Positions 17,443 through 27,181 of a stretch of DNA of 64,000 bases are shown one piece after another. The DNA comes from Cyanobacteria bacterium FACHB-502. GTDB taxonomy: Bacteria; Cyanobacteriota; Cyanobacteriia; Elainellales; Elainellaceae. The stretch covers positions 62,001 to 126,000 of the forward strand of contig JACJNZ010000048.1 of the NCBI GenBank assembly GCA_014695325.1. Direction: 5' to 3'. The notes beneath the pieces are model-generated. The model was not told where the DNA came from. It saw nothing but the letters and a program-made list of their open reading frames with translations, and did no database searches. Each line of letters starts with the position of its first letter. Position 1 is the stretch's first letter. The translations under genes and the position numbers were made by a program.

Positions 17443-18207
17443 CTAAATAATTTGAATTTGATCAAGCTGATTCACTAAAACAGTAGCATTGGTCAGATTC
17501 GGTTTGCTCGACCATCCCCCGGTCATGCCAATACAGCCGAGCATCTGAGCTGTTTTTGCAATTTGGATATCAATCTGAGAATCGCCAACTATCAGAGTTT
17601 GTCCTGGAACTGTTCCTAATTTCAGTAGAACCTGCTCCAGTAGCATTGGATCGGATTTGCTCAAATTCTCTCGAACACCGATCGCAATCTGAAAATAACG
17701 GCTTAACTCGTAAGTAACGACAAAATCATCTACGTTGCTTTGGCTATCAGAAGACAAAATTCCGAGCCTGATTCCCGCATGAGTGAGCTTTTGTAGGAGT
17801 GGTACTGCACCCGGCAAGAGTGGAGTTTGCTTTGCTTTTGGCTGACTCGATCGATCCGCAGCTTGAAACGCTTCTTGAACCAGGGCAAGTGACTGTGTCC
17901 AGCCTCGTCCCGTTGCAGCACTATAGGCGGCAGCAGCGATTGCGTTCTCTTGCCTGCTTCCAACTGCCATCAGCCCTGCCGGATTCAGGCAATAACCTTG
18001 GGGGGAGGCTTGAGCATTACCTTTCTGAATACCAAACGCATCCAGCAGCAAAGCTTCAATTCCTGGAACGCGAGCATCAATCAGGCGCGATCGACAGCAG
18101 GCAAGCTTACAAAGGAACGCTTCCACATTTGCCAGAGTGCCGTCCTTATCAAAAATTACCGCTTCAACGTTAGTGAAGGTGACTTTCCCACACTGAATTG
18201 TTGCCAC
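17443..18207 (-). CDS. HAD-superfamily phosphatase
   Basis: The 254-residue protein has the HAD nucleophile motif FDKDGT near residue 19-24, motif II in LGILSSDSQ, and motif IV in TLIVGDSQIDIQIAKTAQ. The helical cap between residues 30 and 130 resembles phosphoglycolate-phosphatase-like members. Motif spacing supports an active phosphohydrolase, but the substrate cannot be told. The gene lies between rpsA and metK on the same strand, with 100-180 bp gaps, so it may be transcribed separately. Confidence 0.8.
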   Translation of the reverse strand: MATIQCGKVTFTNVEAVIFDKDGTLANVEAFLCKLACCRSRLIDARVPGIEALLLDAFGIQKGNAQASPQGYCLNPAGLMAVGSRQENAIAAAAYSAATGRGWTQSLALVQEAFQAADRSSQPKAKQTPLLPGAVPLLQKLTHAGIRLGILSSDSQSNVDDFVVTYELSRYFQIAIGVRENLSKSDPMLLEQVLLKLGTVPGQTLIVGDSQIDIQIAKTAQMLGCIGMTGGWSSKPNLTNATVLVNQLDQIQII

Positions 18208-18234
18208 CTCGCTTCCCTCCCAATATCACCTCAA

Positions 18235-18264
18235 AAAAAATTAGGGAGAGAAACCCCTCCCCAA
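18235..18264 (-). terminator. Terminator downstream of rpsA
   Basis: Read on the minus strand, GGGGAG and CTCCC form a stem followed by TAATTTTTTTT. It lies about 47 bases beyond the rpsA stop and just before the HAD gene. Confidence 0.7.
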
Positions 18265-18310
18265 CTTAACCGATGAGATATATAAGACAAGACGTTCAGC
18301 AATCGATCGC

Positions 18311-19282
18311 CTAGTCCTCAGTTGCAGCCGGCAGCTCTTCCTCAAGCACAACGTCTTCTACCGCTTCTACCGCAGCAGCCTGAGGCTGAGATTGCTGCAA
18401 CATACGTTCCCGATACTTTGCAGCCATTTCCTCTGCTTTCTCGTACACCACATCTGGATTCTTCACCATATCGCCCGGTTCGGGTTCAAGCTGCTTAGTC
18501 GAGAGCGAAATGCGACCCCGCTCTGCATCCAGATCGATGATCATGACCTTGACCTCATCATTCACGTTAAAAACGCTATGAGGCGTATCAATATGGTCAT
18601 GGGAGATCTCAGAGATGTGCAGCAGACCACTGACACCGCCGATATCAATAAATGCACCGTAGGGCTTTAAGCCACGCACCGTTCCGATCACAACTTCGCC
18701 CACTTCTAAGCGGTTCATCTTTCGCTCAACTAGCGCACGACGATGGCTCAGAACCAGACGGTTTCGGTCCTCATCCACTTCCAGAAACTTAAGAGGAAGT
18801 TCTTCGCCTACGAGTTCTTCCTTTGGTTTGCGGGTGCTGATGTGAGAACCAGGGATAAATCCACGTAATCCTTCAATGCGAACCAGTGCGCCTCCTCGGT
18901 TTGTAGCGAAGACGGCAGAGCGCACCGTAGCATCTTCAGCCTGAAGCTGACGCACCCGCTCCCATGCCCGCATATATTCTATGCGCCGAATCGACAGGGT
19001 AAGCTGTCCATCCTCATTCTCATCAGTCAGAATGAAAAATTCGCGGGTTTCGTTGGATTGCAGCACCTCTTCCGGGTTTTCAATCCGGTTGATCGACATT
19101 TCCTGGATTGGAATGTAAGCTGCTGTCTTAGCACCAATGTCAATCAGAGCCCCCCTCGGCTCAATGCTAAAAACGGTTCCAGCAACAATGTCGCCGGGGT
19201 TGAAGTGATAGTCGTATTGATCGAGGAGAGCCGCAAAATCCTCGTGAGTAAAGCCAATTTCCGTTACTTCCTGATTGACCAT
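18311..19282 (-). CDS. rpsA: 30S ribosomal protein S1
   Basis: S1 binds mRNA on the small ribosomal subunit. The 323-residue protein has three S1 OB-fold domains, at about 29-98, 116-181 and 197-266; the signature PYGAFIDIGGVSGLLHISEIS is in the third. Cyanobacterial and chloroplast S1 carry three domains, unlike six in E. coli, so the length is normal. The acidic C-terminal tail is also typical. It precedes the HAD gene; the next gene upstream is nrdR. Confidence 0.95.
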   Translation of the reverse strand: MVNQEVTEIGFTHEDFAALLDQYDYHFNPGDIVAGTVFSIEPRGALIDIGAKTAAYIPIQEMSINRIENPEEVLQSNETREFFILTDENEDGQLTLSIRRIEYMRAWERVRQLQAEDATVRSAVFATNRGGALVRIEGLRGFIPGSHISTRKPKEELVGEELPLKFLEVDEDRNRLVLSHRRALVERKMNRLEVGEVVIGTVRGLKPYGAFIDIGGVSGLLHISEISHDHIDTPHSVFNVNDEVKVMIIDLDAERGRISLSTKQLEPEPGDMVKNPDVVYEKAEEMAAKYRERMLQQSQPQAAAVEAVEDVVLEEELPAATED

Positions 19283-19578
19283 GCGATGTATTTCCTGGTG
19301 TTTGTCTCCGTAATAGTAGTGGTCTGTTGACGATTCCCCATTTTAGAACCAAAAGTTTAGAACCCAAAGCTCTGGAACCACAGGAACAGCAACCTGCTGA
19401 GCAGAACCGACACGCAAAAAGTTTGGAAGATGCTATCTTCCGTGCTAGACCCTAGACAGATAATCATAGCTCATTTTGGGCAGGATCATACCCTCCCTTC
19501 ACTGACTTGCCTAAAATGGTGAAGTGGGAGAGAAAAGCGTTAAAGGAAGGCTCTTTAAAGACCCTCCTTCAGGCGAGA

Positions 19579-20148
19579 TCACCGAGGCACAGAGTTGAGG
19601 GCTGGAGAAGTCGGTTCTTGAGGTTGATTCATTGAATTAGACTCTGCAAAATTATCGCTTTCCAGACTCAGGCTGCCTTCCCGCTTGCTTTTTAACGATC
19701 CGGTCTGAAGCTGATTTAGGGTTTCAATAAAATCATGAATGCCCTGAAACTGCCGATACACCGAGGCAAATCGAATATAGGCAACCTCATTTAGTTGCTG
19801 CAAATGCTTAAGCACCAGTTCTCCAATTTCATTGCTGGTGACTTCACGAATCGATCGCTGCTGAAGCTCCATCTCAATTTCATCGACCAGATTCTCCAGG
19901 TGAGCCGGAGATAAACCTGTTTTCTCACTAGCTCGCATGACGCCTTTTAAAACTTTCGATCGATCGAAGGATTCCCGTTCCCCGTTGCGCTTAATGACAA
20001 CGATCGGAACAAACTCAATTCGCTCATAGGTTGTGAAGCGGCGATTGCAGCTTAAACATTCTCGGCGGCGGCGAACGCTATGCCCAGATTCTGCTGAACG
20101 CGACTCCAAAACCCGGTTGTCTGGAAACTGGCAAAATGGACATCGCAT
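19579..20148 (-). CDS. nrdR: Transcriptional repressor NrdR
   Basis: NrdR represses ribonucleotide reductase genes by sensing ATP/dATP. From ATG 20148 the protein (189 residues) begins MRCPFCQ, with a zinc ribbon of Cys3-Cys6 and Cys31-Cys34 and the RRRRECLSC turn. An ATP-cone domain follows at about 49-139 ([16 protein letters not shown]). The frame extends 6 residues upstream, but the family starts at MRCPFC. A Ser-rich tail of about 40 residues beyond the usual end (near 150) is an extra. I see no reductase gene nearby. Confidence 0.93.
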   Translation of the reverse strand: MRCPFCQFPDNRVLESRSAESGHSVRRRRECLSCNRRFTTYERIEFVPIVVIKRNGERESFDRSKVLKGVMRASEKTGLSPAHLENLVDEIEMELQQRSIREVTSNEIGELVLKHLQQLNEVAYIRFASVYRQFQGIHDFIETLNQLQTGSLKSKREGSLSLESDNFAESNSMNQPQEPTSPALNSVPR

Positions 20149-20375
20149 GGCAAACGTCCTCCGCAATGTTAGGCAGATTTAACAACAAAAGTATTCCTAA
20201 TTCATTAGGAAGTGATGCTACATACAGCCATCATACTGCATTTATAAAAACGATAAAACCTGAGCGAGTTAACTCGATTTAAGGGCTTCAGACCCGATCA
20301 AGCGTACTGCTCAGGAATATCGAATTGCTATTTAAAGCGTAGATTGCTGCTCGCGAAAAATCACAGCGATCGAAA

Positions 20376-20474
20376 TTAGTCTTTGGTGATGCGCGGTGGC
20401 TCACGAAATGCGATCGCGAAGAACAGAACAAAGATTGCCAACGCCAGAATCAGAATGTATGCAACGCTTTCCAT
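20376..20474 (-). CDS. psbT: Photosystem II protein PsbT
   Basis: This 32-residue gene reads MESVAYILILALAIFVLFFA and ends with the family tail FREPPRI. PsbT is a single-helix subunit at the photosystem II dimer interface. A GGAGG lies about 9 bases before ATG 20474. It sits 127 bp downstream of psbB, the conserved cyanobacterial order, and is probably cotranscribed. Confidence 0.97.
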   Translation of the reverse strand: MESVAYILILALAIFVLFFAIAFREPPRITKD

Positions 20475-20601
20475 TGTGGAATTCCTCCTATTCAGTGATT
20501 GATTTAGCCGTCCGATTCGACCGTACTGTATCGAGGAAAGCTAGAGGCGACAAGGATGAATCAATACCAAACCTGCCGCGCTCCAGCTACTTAGACTTCG
20601 A

Positions 20602-22134
20602 CTAGATGGGTGTGGTGCGACGGGACGATTTGTCGCCCAGCTTTTGGTAAAAGCCCCACTCGACTTGCTCTTCTGCTAGATCCGGGTCAATACCTGCAAA
20701 TACGTCGCGGAATAGTGTCCGAGAGCCGTGCCAAATGTGTCCAAAGAAGAACAGCAGCGCGAACACGGCGTGCCCATAGGTAAACCAACCGCGAGGACTG
20801 GTGCGGAACACACCGTCTGAGTTCAGGGTCTCCTGGTCAAACTTGAACCCTTCGCCGAGCTGTGCTTTACGAGCAAATCGCTTCACCACTGCCGGATCAG
20901 AGAAAGTTTGTCCATTCAGTTCACCGCCGTAGAAGCTAGCGGTTACGCCAACTTGCTCAAAGCTGTACTTAGACTCTGCACGACGGAAGGGGATGTCTGC
21001 CCGGACAACGCCATCTTTATCTGTCAGGATAACCGGGAAAGTTTCAAAGAAGTTAGGCATCCGGCGAACGCTCAGCTCACGACCTTCGCCATCTCTAAAG
21101 ACAGCGTGACCGAGCCAGCCTTCAGCGATTCCATCACCCTTGTCCATCGGACCAGTACGGAACAAACCACCTTTCGCGGGGTTGTTGCCAATGTAGTCGT
21201 AGAACGCGAGCTTCTCAGGAATGTCAGACCAGGCTTCTTCGGGGCTTGCGCCATCAGCAACGTTTGCCTGAACGCGGCGATCGATTTCTTGCTGGAAGTA
21301 GGCACTATCCCACTGATAGCGAGTCGGTCCATAGAGTTCGATCGGGGTTGCTGCGCTGCCGTACCACATCGTTCCTGCGACCACGAAGGCTGCAAAGAAG
21401 ACGGCTGCGATACTGCTAGACAGTACGGTTTCGATATTTCCCATCCGCAGAGCGCGATAGAGCCGCTCCGGTGGACGTACCGCCAGGTGGAAAAGACCTG
21501 CGATGATACCAACGACTCCGGCAGCGATGTGGTGTGCCACAATACCACCCGGATTAAATGGATCAAAGCCTTCTGGACCCCAGGCGGGAGCAACAGGCTG
21601 CACGCTTCCGGTTAATCCGTAGGCGTCGGACACCCACATGCCCGGCCCAAATAGACCCGTAAGGTGGAATGCCCCGAATCCAAAACAGAGCAAACCAGAA
21701 AGGAACAAATGAATTCCAAACATTTTGGGCAAGTCTAGTGCAGGCTCACCCGTACGCGGATCTCTAAAAAGTTCTAAATCCCAGTAGACCCAGTGCCAGC
21801 AGGCAGCCAGGAATAGCAAACCAGAGAGAATAATGTGAGCAGCGGCTACGCCTTCAAACGACCAGAATCCGGGGTCAACGCCCGTTTCGCCCGTAATGCC
21901 CCAGCCGCCCCAAGAGCTAGTGACGCCGAGACGCGCCATAAAGGGCATCACGAACATCCCTTGCCGCCACATGGGGTTGAGTACCGGATCGCTCGGATCA
22001 AAAATTGCTAGCTCGTAGAGTGCCATCGAGCCAGCCCAGCCTGCCACCAGCGCGGTGTGCATCAGGTGTACAGCAATCAACCGTCCTGGGTCATTCAGGA
22101 CGACTGTGTGTACGCGATACCAGGGTAGTCCCAT
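20602..22134 (-). CDS. psbB: Photosystem II CP47 chlorophyll apoprotein
   Basis: CP47 is a core antenna of photosystem II with six membrane helices and a large lumenal loop E. The 510-residue protein starts [18 protein letters not shown] and contains histidine pairs such as [14 protein letters not shown] and GHIWHG that ligate chlorophyll. The length matches the family (505-510). AGGAGG lies about 9 bases before ATG 22134. It is divergent from a [2Fe-2S] ferredoxin gene and followed by psbT. Confidence 0.98.
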   Translation of the reverse strand: MGLPWYRVHTVVLNDPGRLIAVHLMHTALVAGWAGSMALYELAIFDPSDPVLNPMWRQGMFVMPFMARLGVTSSWGGWGITGETGVDPGFWSFEGVAAAHIILSGLLFLAACWHWVYWDLELFRDPRTGEPALDLPKMFGIHLFLSGLLCFGFGAFHLTGLFGPGMWVSDAYGLTGSVQPVAPAWGPEGFDPFNPGGIVAHHIAAGVVGIIAGLFHLAVRPPERLYRALRMGNIETVLSSSIAAVFFAAFVVAGTMWYGSAATPIELYGPTRYQWDSAYFQQEIDRRVQANVADGASPEEAWSDIPEKLAFYDYIGNNPAKGGLFRTGPMDKGDGIAEGWLGHAVFRDGEGRELSVRRMPNFFETFPVILTDKDGVVRADIPFRRAESKYSFEQVGVTASFYGGELNGQTFSDPAVVKRFARKAQLGEGFKFDQETLNSDGVFRTSPRGWFTYGHAVFALLFFFGHIWHGSRTLFRDVFAGIDPDLAEEQVEWGFYQKLGDKSSRRTTPI

Positions 22135-22396
22135 CGACTACGCTCCTCCTACTATAAATTTCAACGCTTCCTTCAGCCTTTTATTAAGGTGTCTAATACT
22201 GGTTAGCCTACCAGATTATCGGAGCACCCGATCGCACGATTGACAACTGTTGCTCAACCTCTTGTCTAATCAGACTTAAGGAGTTTGGAGACTGGATTGT
22301 TTTCCTTGAAAAAAACAATTTGGACAGTTTGGCAATCCGCTTGTAAAAATGAAAGTGTATAAAGAAGTGTAACTAGTGCGAGAGGCGAATGCAAGC

Positions 22397-22786
22397 ATGA
22401 CTCAAACTGGCGCAGAAGAACAATTAACGCCCTCAGAAGCCCCTGATGCAGCGCAAACTCCGGCAAAAGTTTCGTTCGGTGGAACTATTAAGTTTGTTAA
22501 AGAAAACAAGGAAGTTATCGTAGCAGACGGAGCTAATCTCCGCTTTAAGGCATTGGAAAACGGGATCGACCTGTACACCTTTATGGGCAAGATGATGAGC
22601 TGCGGCGGCTACGGTCAGTGTGGAACCTGCGTTGTTGAAGTTGTGGAAGGGATGGAAAACCTGTCGCCCCGCACGCCAACTGAGGAGCAAAAGCTGAAGA
22701 AGCGATCGACAAATTGCCGCCTTGCTTGCCAAACGCTCGTTCACGGCAGTGCCAGCATTGTGACAAAACCCGCTAAGTCGTCCTGA
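22397..22786 (+). CDS. [2Fe-2S] ferredoxin, adrenodoxin-like cysteine spacing
   Basis: The protein has about 129 residues from ATG 22397; the frame also allows a GTG at 22376. Cluster ligands read [11 protein letters not shown], a C-x5-C-x2-C pattern, with the fourth cysteine in [10 protein letters not shown]. This spacing fits the adrenodoxin/Isc type rather than plant-type PetF (C-x4-C-x2-C). An N-terminal 30-residue Ala/Glu-rich stretch precedes the domain. It is divergent from psbB and 76 bp before psbM, suggesting a role tied to photosystem II biogenesis; that is inference from position. Confidence 0.82.
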   Translation: MTQTGAEEQLTPSEAPDAAQTPAKVSFGGTIKFVKENKEVIVADGANLRFKALENGIDLYTFMGKMMSCGGYGQCGTCVVEVVEGMENLSPRTPTEEQKLKKRSTNCRLACQTLVHGSASIVTKPAKSS

Positions 22787-22862
22787 TCATTCTGTTTTGG
22801 TCAGGTTGAGGTGTATCCTTAGACCATGGATTGTTAACAAAATGATCTAGAGGCTGGGTTTC

Positions 22863-22973
22863 ATGCAAGTTAATGATTTAGGTTTTGTTGCAACGATTTT
22901 GTTTGTCCTGGTGCCTGCGGTATTTCTGATTATTCTGTATATTCAAACCGCGAGTCGGCAGAACAACCCGTAA
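22863..22973 (+). CDS. psbM: Photosystem II protein PsbM
   Basis: The 36-residue product reads [20 protein letters not shown] followed by FLIILYIQT and a polar end, the single-helix PsbM pattern. PsbM sits at the photosystem II dimer interface near PsbT. It follows the ferredoxin gene by 76 bp in the same direction. Confidence 0.96.
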   Translation: MQVNDLGFVATILFVLVPAVFLIILYIQTASRQNNP

Positions 22974-23063
22974 GATTAATCAGTTTGTAGAGTCGTTTAT
23001 CGGACTACGAATTGGGACTACGAATTGTTTGTCGCTTGAGCAGTCGTGACTCAAGCATAATCG

Positions 23064-23097
23064 AAAGTGCCAGGGAGCTTATCTTCTGGCACTTTTT
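23064..23097 (+). terminator. Terminator of psbM
   Basis: AAAGTGCCAG at 23064-23073 pairs perfectly with CTGGCACTTT at 23086-23095 around a 12-base loop and continues TT. It lies about 90 bases beyond psbM. Confidence 0.85.
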
Positions 23098-23182
23098 AAG
23101 TTGATTGGTTGAGGTGAATCAGGGATGCAAAAGCGGTGTGAGTTCAGGCATTCCCTACTTCCAAAAGGCTGAACTGTTGCCG

Positions 23183-24031
23183 TTAGCTTCCCGATCGCAC
23201 CAGCAGCACCGGGCAGTTGGCGTACACGCGCACATAGTCTGACAGCGATTGTCCCAGCAGGCGATCGAGATCCGGGAGACCTTTGGCGATTGAAGGACGG
23301 CGATCGGGCGAACCGAGAATCAACAGATCGACATTTAATTCTTCAGCCACCTGACAAATCCGTTCGCCAGGCTTGCCTTCCGGCGCAACACACTTGTAAT
23401 TAATTCCTTGTTTTTTAGCTTCTGTGATTGCTGGAATCAGCACCGGGTCTTCGTTAGGATTTGCAGCAATTTCGCCAGGCTTGAGTTTCAGGTCAGAATT
23501 GGCGTGAACCAGAATGAGTTGACCGTTCTTGATGTCTCGCACAAGGGAGATCGCTAGCTTTAGAGAGTCTTTTGAAGCATCTGACTTATCCAGAGCAACC
23601 ATGACTCGACTAATTTTCTTAACAAAAAGCTCGTCCTTCACGAGCAGCATGGGACGAGATGCAAGCTGAAAAACGTATTGGCTGACTGAGTTTTCTAGAA
23701 TTGACTGAATCCGCTTTAGACCACGCGAACCCATAATAATGAGATCCGTGTCAATCTCTTCGGCAACGCGACAGACAATATCTTTTGGATCGCCTTCGCG
23801 TAGCACTGCATTGACCTGTGCAGGGTCGAGATTCAGGGTTTGGATGGCGTTTGCCAGAATTTTGCCGCCTTCTTCCCATTTTTGAGTCATTCCCTCAGCG
23901 GTGACTTGGGGTGAAACGACGTGTAAAACAGTAACCTTGGCATGCTGGATCATGGGAACTTCCATGAGAGCTTTGAGCATCTCTTCGGTATGTCCCATGC
24001 CAGAGTTTGCCAGCAAAATTTTTTCTATCAT
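23183..24031 (-). CDS. Tandem universal stress protein (UspA family)
   Basis: The 282-residue protein holds two Usp domains, about 1-133 and 140-282. Each starts with a beta strand (KILLANSG; SRVMVALDKSD) and has the central DLIIMGSRG or DLLILGSPD turn. The G-x2-G-x9-G(S/T) ATP motif is imperfect: Asn replaces the last Gly in domain 1, and domain 2 has an insertion, so ATP binding is uncertain. AAGGAG lies about 6 bases before ATG 24031. Its role is stress-related by family only. Confidence 0.88.
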   Translation of the reverse strand: MIEKILLANSGMGHTEEMLKALMEVPMIQHAKVTVLHVVSPQVTAEGMTQKWEEGGKILANAIQTLNLDPAQVNAVLREGDPKDIVCRVAEEIDTDLIIMGSRGLKRIQSILENSVSQYVFQLASRPMLLVKDELFVKKISRVMVALDKSDASKDSLKLAISLVRDIKNGQLILVHANSDLKLKPGEIAANPNEDPVLIPAITEAKKQGINYKCVAPEGKPGERICQVAEELNVDLLILGSPDRRPSIAKGLPDLDRLLGQSLSDYVRVYANCPVLLVRSGS

Positions 24032-24455
24032 AATTGCTCCTTAACCTTAACCCGAGGCTGCTGATGAGTTCTCGGTCAATCATGAATTGCTCTATGACTC
24101 AGTCTAGGACAGCTTGTAGGTAAAGGAATGGACAGAAAAATAATCGTTTCAATTAGTTAAATCAGGTCAATCAATTAGGGCGATTGTTTCTTAATTAGAG
24201 AGATTTGTTCTTACACTGCTTTTTACTCGAAGTCAATAGTTTTTATCGTTTTGATAACTTTAATTTGAGCCGATCGCACTTAACGGGTGGTGCTGAAAAG
24301 CGCTGATAACAGAAGTATTTAGCAAATCGATCAGGCAACAAAGACGGCTTGAGATATTAGGAAAAGCTTATTTTGTTTCTAAGTTTTACGTTTAAACCGA
24401 TGCAAAAAATATTATAAAAACAGGATGATACTCCTTAGCCTTGCCTGGTTTAACG
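24032..24455. other. Intergenic region, 424 bp, AT-rich
   Basis: The spacer between the divergent Usp and thioesterase genes has no supported gene. Repeated AATTAG/TCAATTAG words occur at 24148-24206. No terminator or tRNA was seen. Confidence 0.5.
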
Positions 24456-24932
24456 ATGCCACAGATTGATCCTTCTTCCGCTCAAGCCATTCAATCGATC
24501 GATTCTCAAACTAATCCCCAATGGTTTGACTATCCCATTCGCGTTCACCCTCATCATACTGATCATGGCGGCATTGTCTGGCACGGTTCTTATGTTGTCT
24601 GGTTAGAGGAGGCGCGGGTTGAGGCTCTGCGGTCGATTGGGATTGACTATGCAGATTGGGTTACCCTTGGCTGTGAATTGCCCGTAGTAGAGCTTTCGAT
24701 CCGCTACCATCGCTCGATGCGGCTGGGAATGCAGGGAATTGTAAAAGCCAGGATGGTGCAGGCTCAGGGGGTGCGAATTTTTTGGGACTACCGTATTGAG
24801 TCACCGGATGCCCAAGAGCTGTATATCACTGCCCAGGTGACGCTGGTAGCGATCGATCGAGAGAAGGGCAAAATCATGCGCCGACTTCCTGCTCCTGTCC
24901 AGGCTGCACTGATGCAAATGAGGCGATGCTAA
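24456..24932 (+). CDS. Hotdog-fold acyl-CoA thioesterase (4HBT/YbgC type)
   Basis: The 158-residue protein carries the family signature HPHHTDHGGIVWHGSYVVWL followed by EEAR, with the catalytic Asp in TDHGG. In cyanobacteria such enzymes include 1,4-dihydroxy-2-naphthoyl-CoA hydrolase of phylloquinone synthesis; that assignment is plausible but not proved here. Start: ATG 24456 is preferred over a TTG at 24441, as the first 22 residues are polar and non-conserved. It is convergent with ygfZ. Confidence 0.8.
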   Translation: MPQIDPSSAQAIQSIDSQTNPQWFDYPIRVHPHHTDHGGIVWHGSYVVWLEEARVEALRSIGIDYADWVTLGCELPVVELSIRYHRSMRLGMQGIVKARMVQAQGVRIFWDYRIESPDAQELYITAQVTLVAIDREKGKIMRRLPAPVQAALMQMRRC

Positions 24933-25061
24933 GCAATTCCTCCTACGGGGTAATCGAGCTGGGGACGGCTTGTGCAAGGGATGGTTTGAGGAGTCGTAGA
25001 AATGCTGCATTGCCCTCTAAATTCCCCATCAATGGAGGACTTTGAAACTCAGGTTAGGGCT

Positions 25062-26114
25062 TTACAGATATTCATGGCTGATAAACGGCAGCGAAGCCAG
25101 TTGTCCTTTTGCCTCACCAACCTGTACCACTAAATCGGGAGCGATTGCCTTGGTACGAATGTAGGCGAGTCCAAAAAAACCGTTCTCGGTTGGGGTGCAG
25201 CTTGTTAGCTTGCCAATTTTTTCAGCATCAACAGTAATTGGGGTATCAATTTCAGCCGATCGATCGAGCTGGATGCCCCAGAGCTGCTGTTTTACGCCTT
25301 TATAGGTGTGAAGGCGGGCGATCGTCTCCTGTCCGATGTAACAGCCCTTGCTGAGGGAAATCGTTTGCCAGAGTCCGGCTTCGAGGGGGTTATAGTCGTC
25401 GGTGAGTTCCTGACCGGGAACAGGTCGCCCCTGAAGGATTCTGAGCTGCTGCCAGACTTGTTCACCCATGGGAACTGCTCCTGCTTCTGCCAGGGTTTGC
25501 CACAGATTTGCTGCCTGATCTACCTCTGCAATCAGCGTATATCCGGCTAGGGCGAGTCCGCTACCGACTGCTATTCTTACCGGTTGCCCACCGATCGCAG
25601 CTTGAACATGATTGCCCAACGGCTGATCGACGATTGCCCCTGCGCCCAATTTTTCTAAAACCTGGCTGCTCTCGGAACCAATTAGGCTGAAAACGCTTTG
25701 AGTTGCGGTCAAATCTTTTAGCTCTACTTTGTCCGCAAAAAAGATATAGCGATCCATCCAGGCAATCAGTTTCTCGCTGTAGCCGGGAGAAGCCAGCAGC
25801 AGCACGCTATCTTCCATAGCATAGGCACTGACCAAGTCGATTGTCCGGGCTGTTGAAGTGACAAATACCGTGTCGCAACCCTGCCCCGGATTAAGCGTCT
25901 GAAAATTGTTGGTCGTTTGGTTATGGAGAAACCGCAGCCGATCGTCTCCTGTCACCCTAATTTTGCCCCAGTGAGATCGATCGTAAAGTGCCACACCAGA
26001 CTGAGCCGCCTGAAATGCCTGGGCATCGTTGCCAAAGCGAGCAGGAATTTCTACCCCGGCAAGAGTAGTAAAGGTTGCGCCTGCGGCTTGCTGGAGGTCG
26101 TGAAGCTGAGTCAT
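25062..26114 (-). CDS. ygfZ: Folate-binding protein YgfZ
   Basis: YgfZ-family proteins are GcvT-like, bind tetrahydrofolate and support maturation or repair of iron-sulfur enzymes. The 350-residue protein has the GcvT fold and the diagnostic KGCYIGQE motif near 254-261, plus FLHNQTTNNFQ in the N-terminal domain. Length matches the family. It stands alone, with a CAT start at 26112-26114. Confidence 0.88.
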   Translation of the reverse strand: MTQLHDLQQAAGATFTTLAGVEIPARFGNDAQAFQAAQSGVALYDRSHWGKIRVTGDDRLRFLHNQTTNNFQTLNPGQGCDTVFVTSTARTIDLVSAYAMEDSVLLLASPGYSEKLIAWMDRYIFFADKVELKDLTATQSVFSLIGSESSQVLEKLGAGAIVDQPLGNHVQAAIGGQPVRIAVGSGLALAGYTLIAEVDQAANLWQTLAEAGAVPMGEQVWQQLRILQGRPVPGQELTDDYNPLEAGLWQTISLSKGCYIGQETIARLHTYKGVKQQLWGIQLDRSAEIDTPITVDAEKIGKLTSCTPTENGFFGLAYIRTKAIAPDLVVQVGEAKGQLASLPFISHEYL

Positions 26115-26239
26115 GGGTGTCTTTCGCCTGTGCCTTGTTCATCCTTACTTCTCATCATACTGAGCTGCTGTGCTGAAACTGTCGCGTCGCTTTTGTAGTC
26201 ACTCTTTTCAGACTTAATCAAATTGCTAGAGTAGTCTCT

Positions 26240-27172
26240 ATGAAGCCGCAGCATCTATTTGTCTGGTTTATTGTGCTCAGTTCCTCGATCATAGGTGGCA
26301 CGCTTGCTCTGGTGAATCACGATCGCCTCAGGTTGCCAATCGATCCCCCTGCCCTGAATAGGCAAAGCAACCGTTCTACCTCTTCATGGCAAAGCCAGCT
26401 AAGCCAGAATTCAGCGAGTCAGTTACCTTCTAGCCAACCTGTCAGCCCATATCAACCCGTCGCCCCGGATAGTCTGACGGCTTCGACCTCAGTTGCTCCC
26501 CGCCAGCCGATCGTCTTGCGCGATGAAGTTCCTCCTGGCAGTGCGTTTGACCAGTTTCGATCGCAGTTTCGACAGGCAGTTCGCGATCGGAATGTAGCGT
26601 TTGTGAAAGGATTGATTCCGGCTGAGGGTCTTTCGATCGGCTTTGGGACACCCCGATCGGCTGAGCAGCTAGAGCTAGAGAATCCGAGTTCGCGATTTTG
26701 GGGAGTTTTAGAAAAATCGATTAGTCGGGGATGCGCGGCAGCCAGGCGATCGGATTATCCAACTGTCGATGCCAATTCTGAAGTCTGGATTTGCTCGAAC
26801 GTAACAGCGGCTTTTAATCAGCAGTATCCCAATCCTGGAACCGAACCGGGAGTTGGCTATGAAATCAGTCGGGTGATTGTCGTGGGAAATCGGGTCAATG
26901 TTCGTGCCCAGCCCGTGGTAAATAGCGCGATCGTCGGAGTGCTGAGCAATGAGGTCGTGCAGTTCGATCAGCAAGCCTGGGAAGATTTTCCGCCAGAACA
27001 GCGCGAAGCAAAACTGCTGCACCCGATCGACGGCTGGACTCCTGCAATTCTGCCCGATGGACAGAAGGGCTTTGTGTTTAACCGCTATGCTTATCGACCG
27101 CTTGGCGAACGTCTTATTTTAGGGCAAGTGAACGGTGCATGGAAAATTCTCTATGTTCCTGCTGGGGATTAG
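26240..27172 (+). CDS. Membrane-anchored SH3-domain protein
   Basis: The 310-residue protein starts with a signal anchor (about 5-25) and a Ser/Gln/Pro-rich linker. A folded central domain (about 95-210) follows, then a bacterial SH3 domain (VVGNRVNVRAQPVVNSAIVGVLSNEVV), which commonly binds peptidoglycan or cell-surface ligands. The C-terminus has FVFNRYAYRPLGERLI. It is convergent with the next gene, with stops only 9 bp apart. Function is unknown beyond a probable envelope location. Confidence 0.72.
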   Translation: MKPQHLFVWFIVLSSSIIGGTLALVNHDRLRLPIDPPALNRQSNRSTSSWQSQLSQNSASQLPSSQPVSPYQPVAPDSLTASTSVAPRQPIVLRDEVPPGSAFDQFRSQFRQAVRDRNVAFVKGLIPAEGLSIGFGTPRSAEQLELENPSSRFWGVLEKSISRGCAAARRSDYPTVDANSEVWICSNVTAAFNQQYPNPGTEPGVGYEISRVIVVGNRVNVRAQPVVNSAIVGVLSNEVVQFDQQAWEDFPPEQREAKLLHPIDGWTPAILPDGQKGFVFNRYAYRPLGERLILGQVNGAWKILYVPAGD

Positions 27173-27181
27173 TGCAAACCC

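Noticed and set aside
16001-18310. SAM or TPP riboswitches near metK and thiD
   Set aside because: No conserved core words of either class were seen in the upstream spacers.
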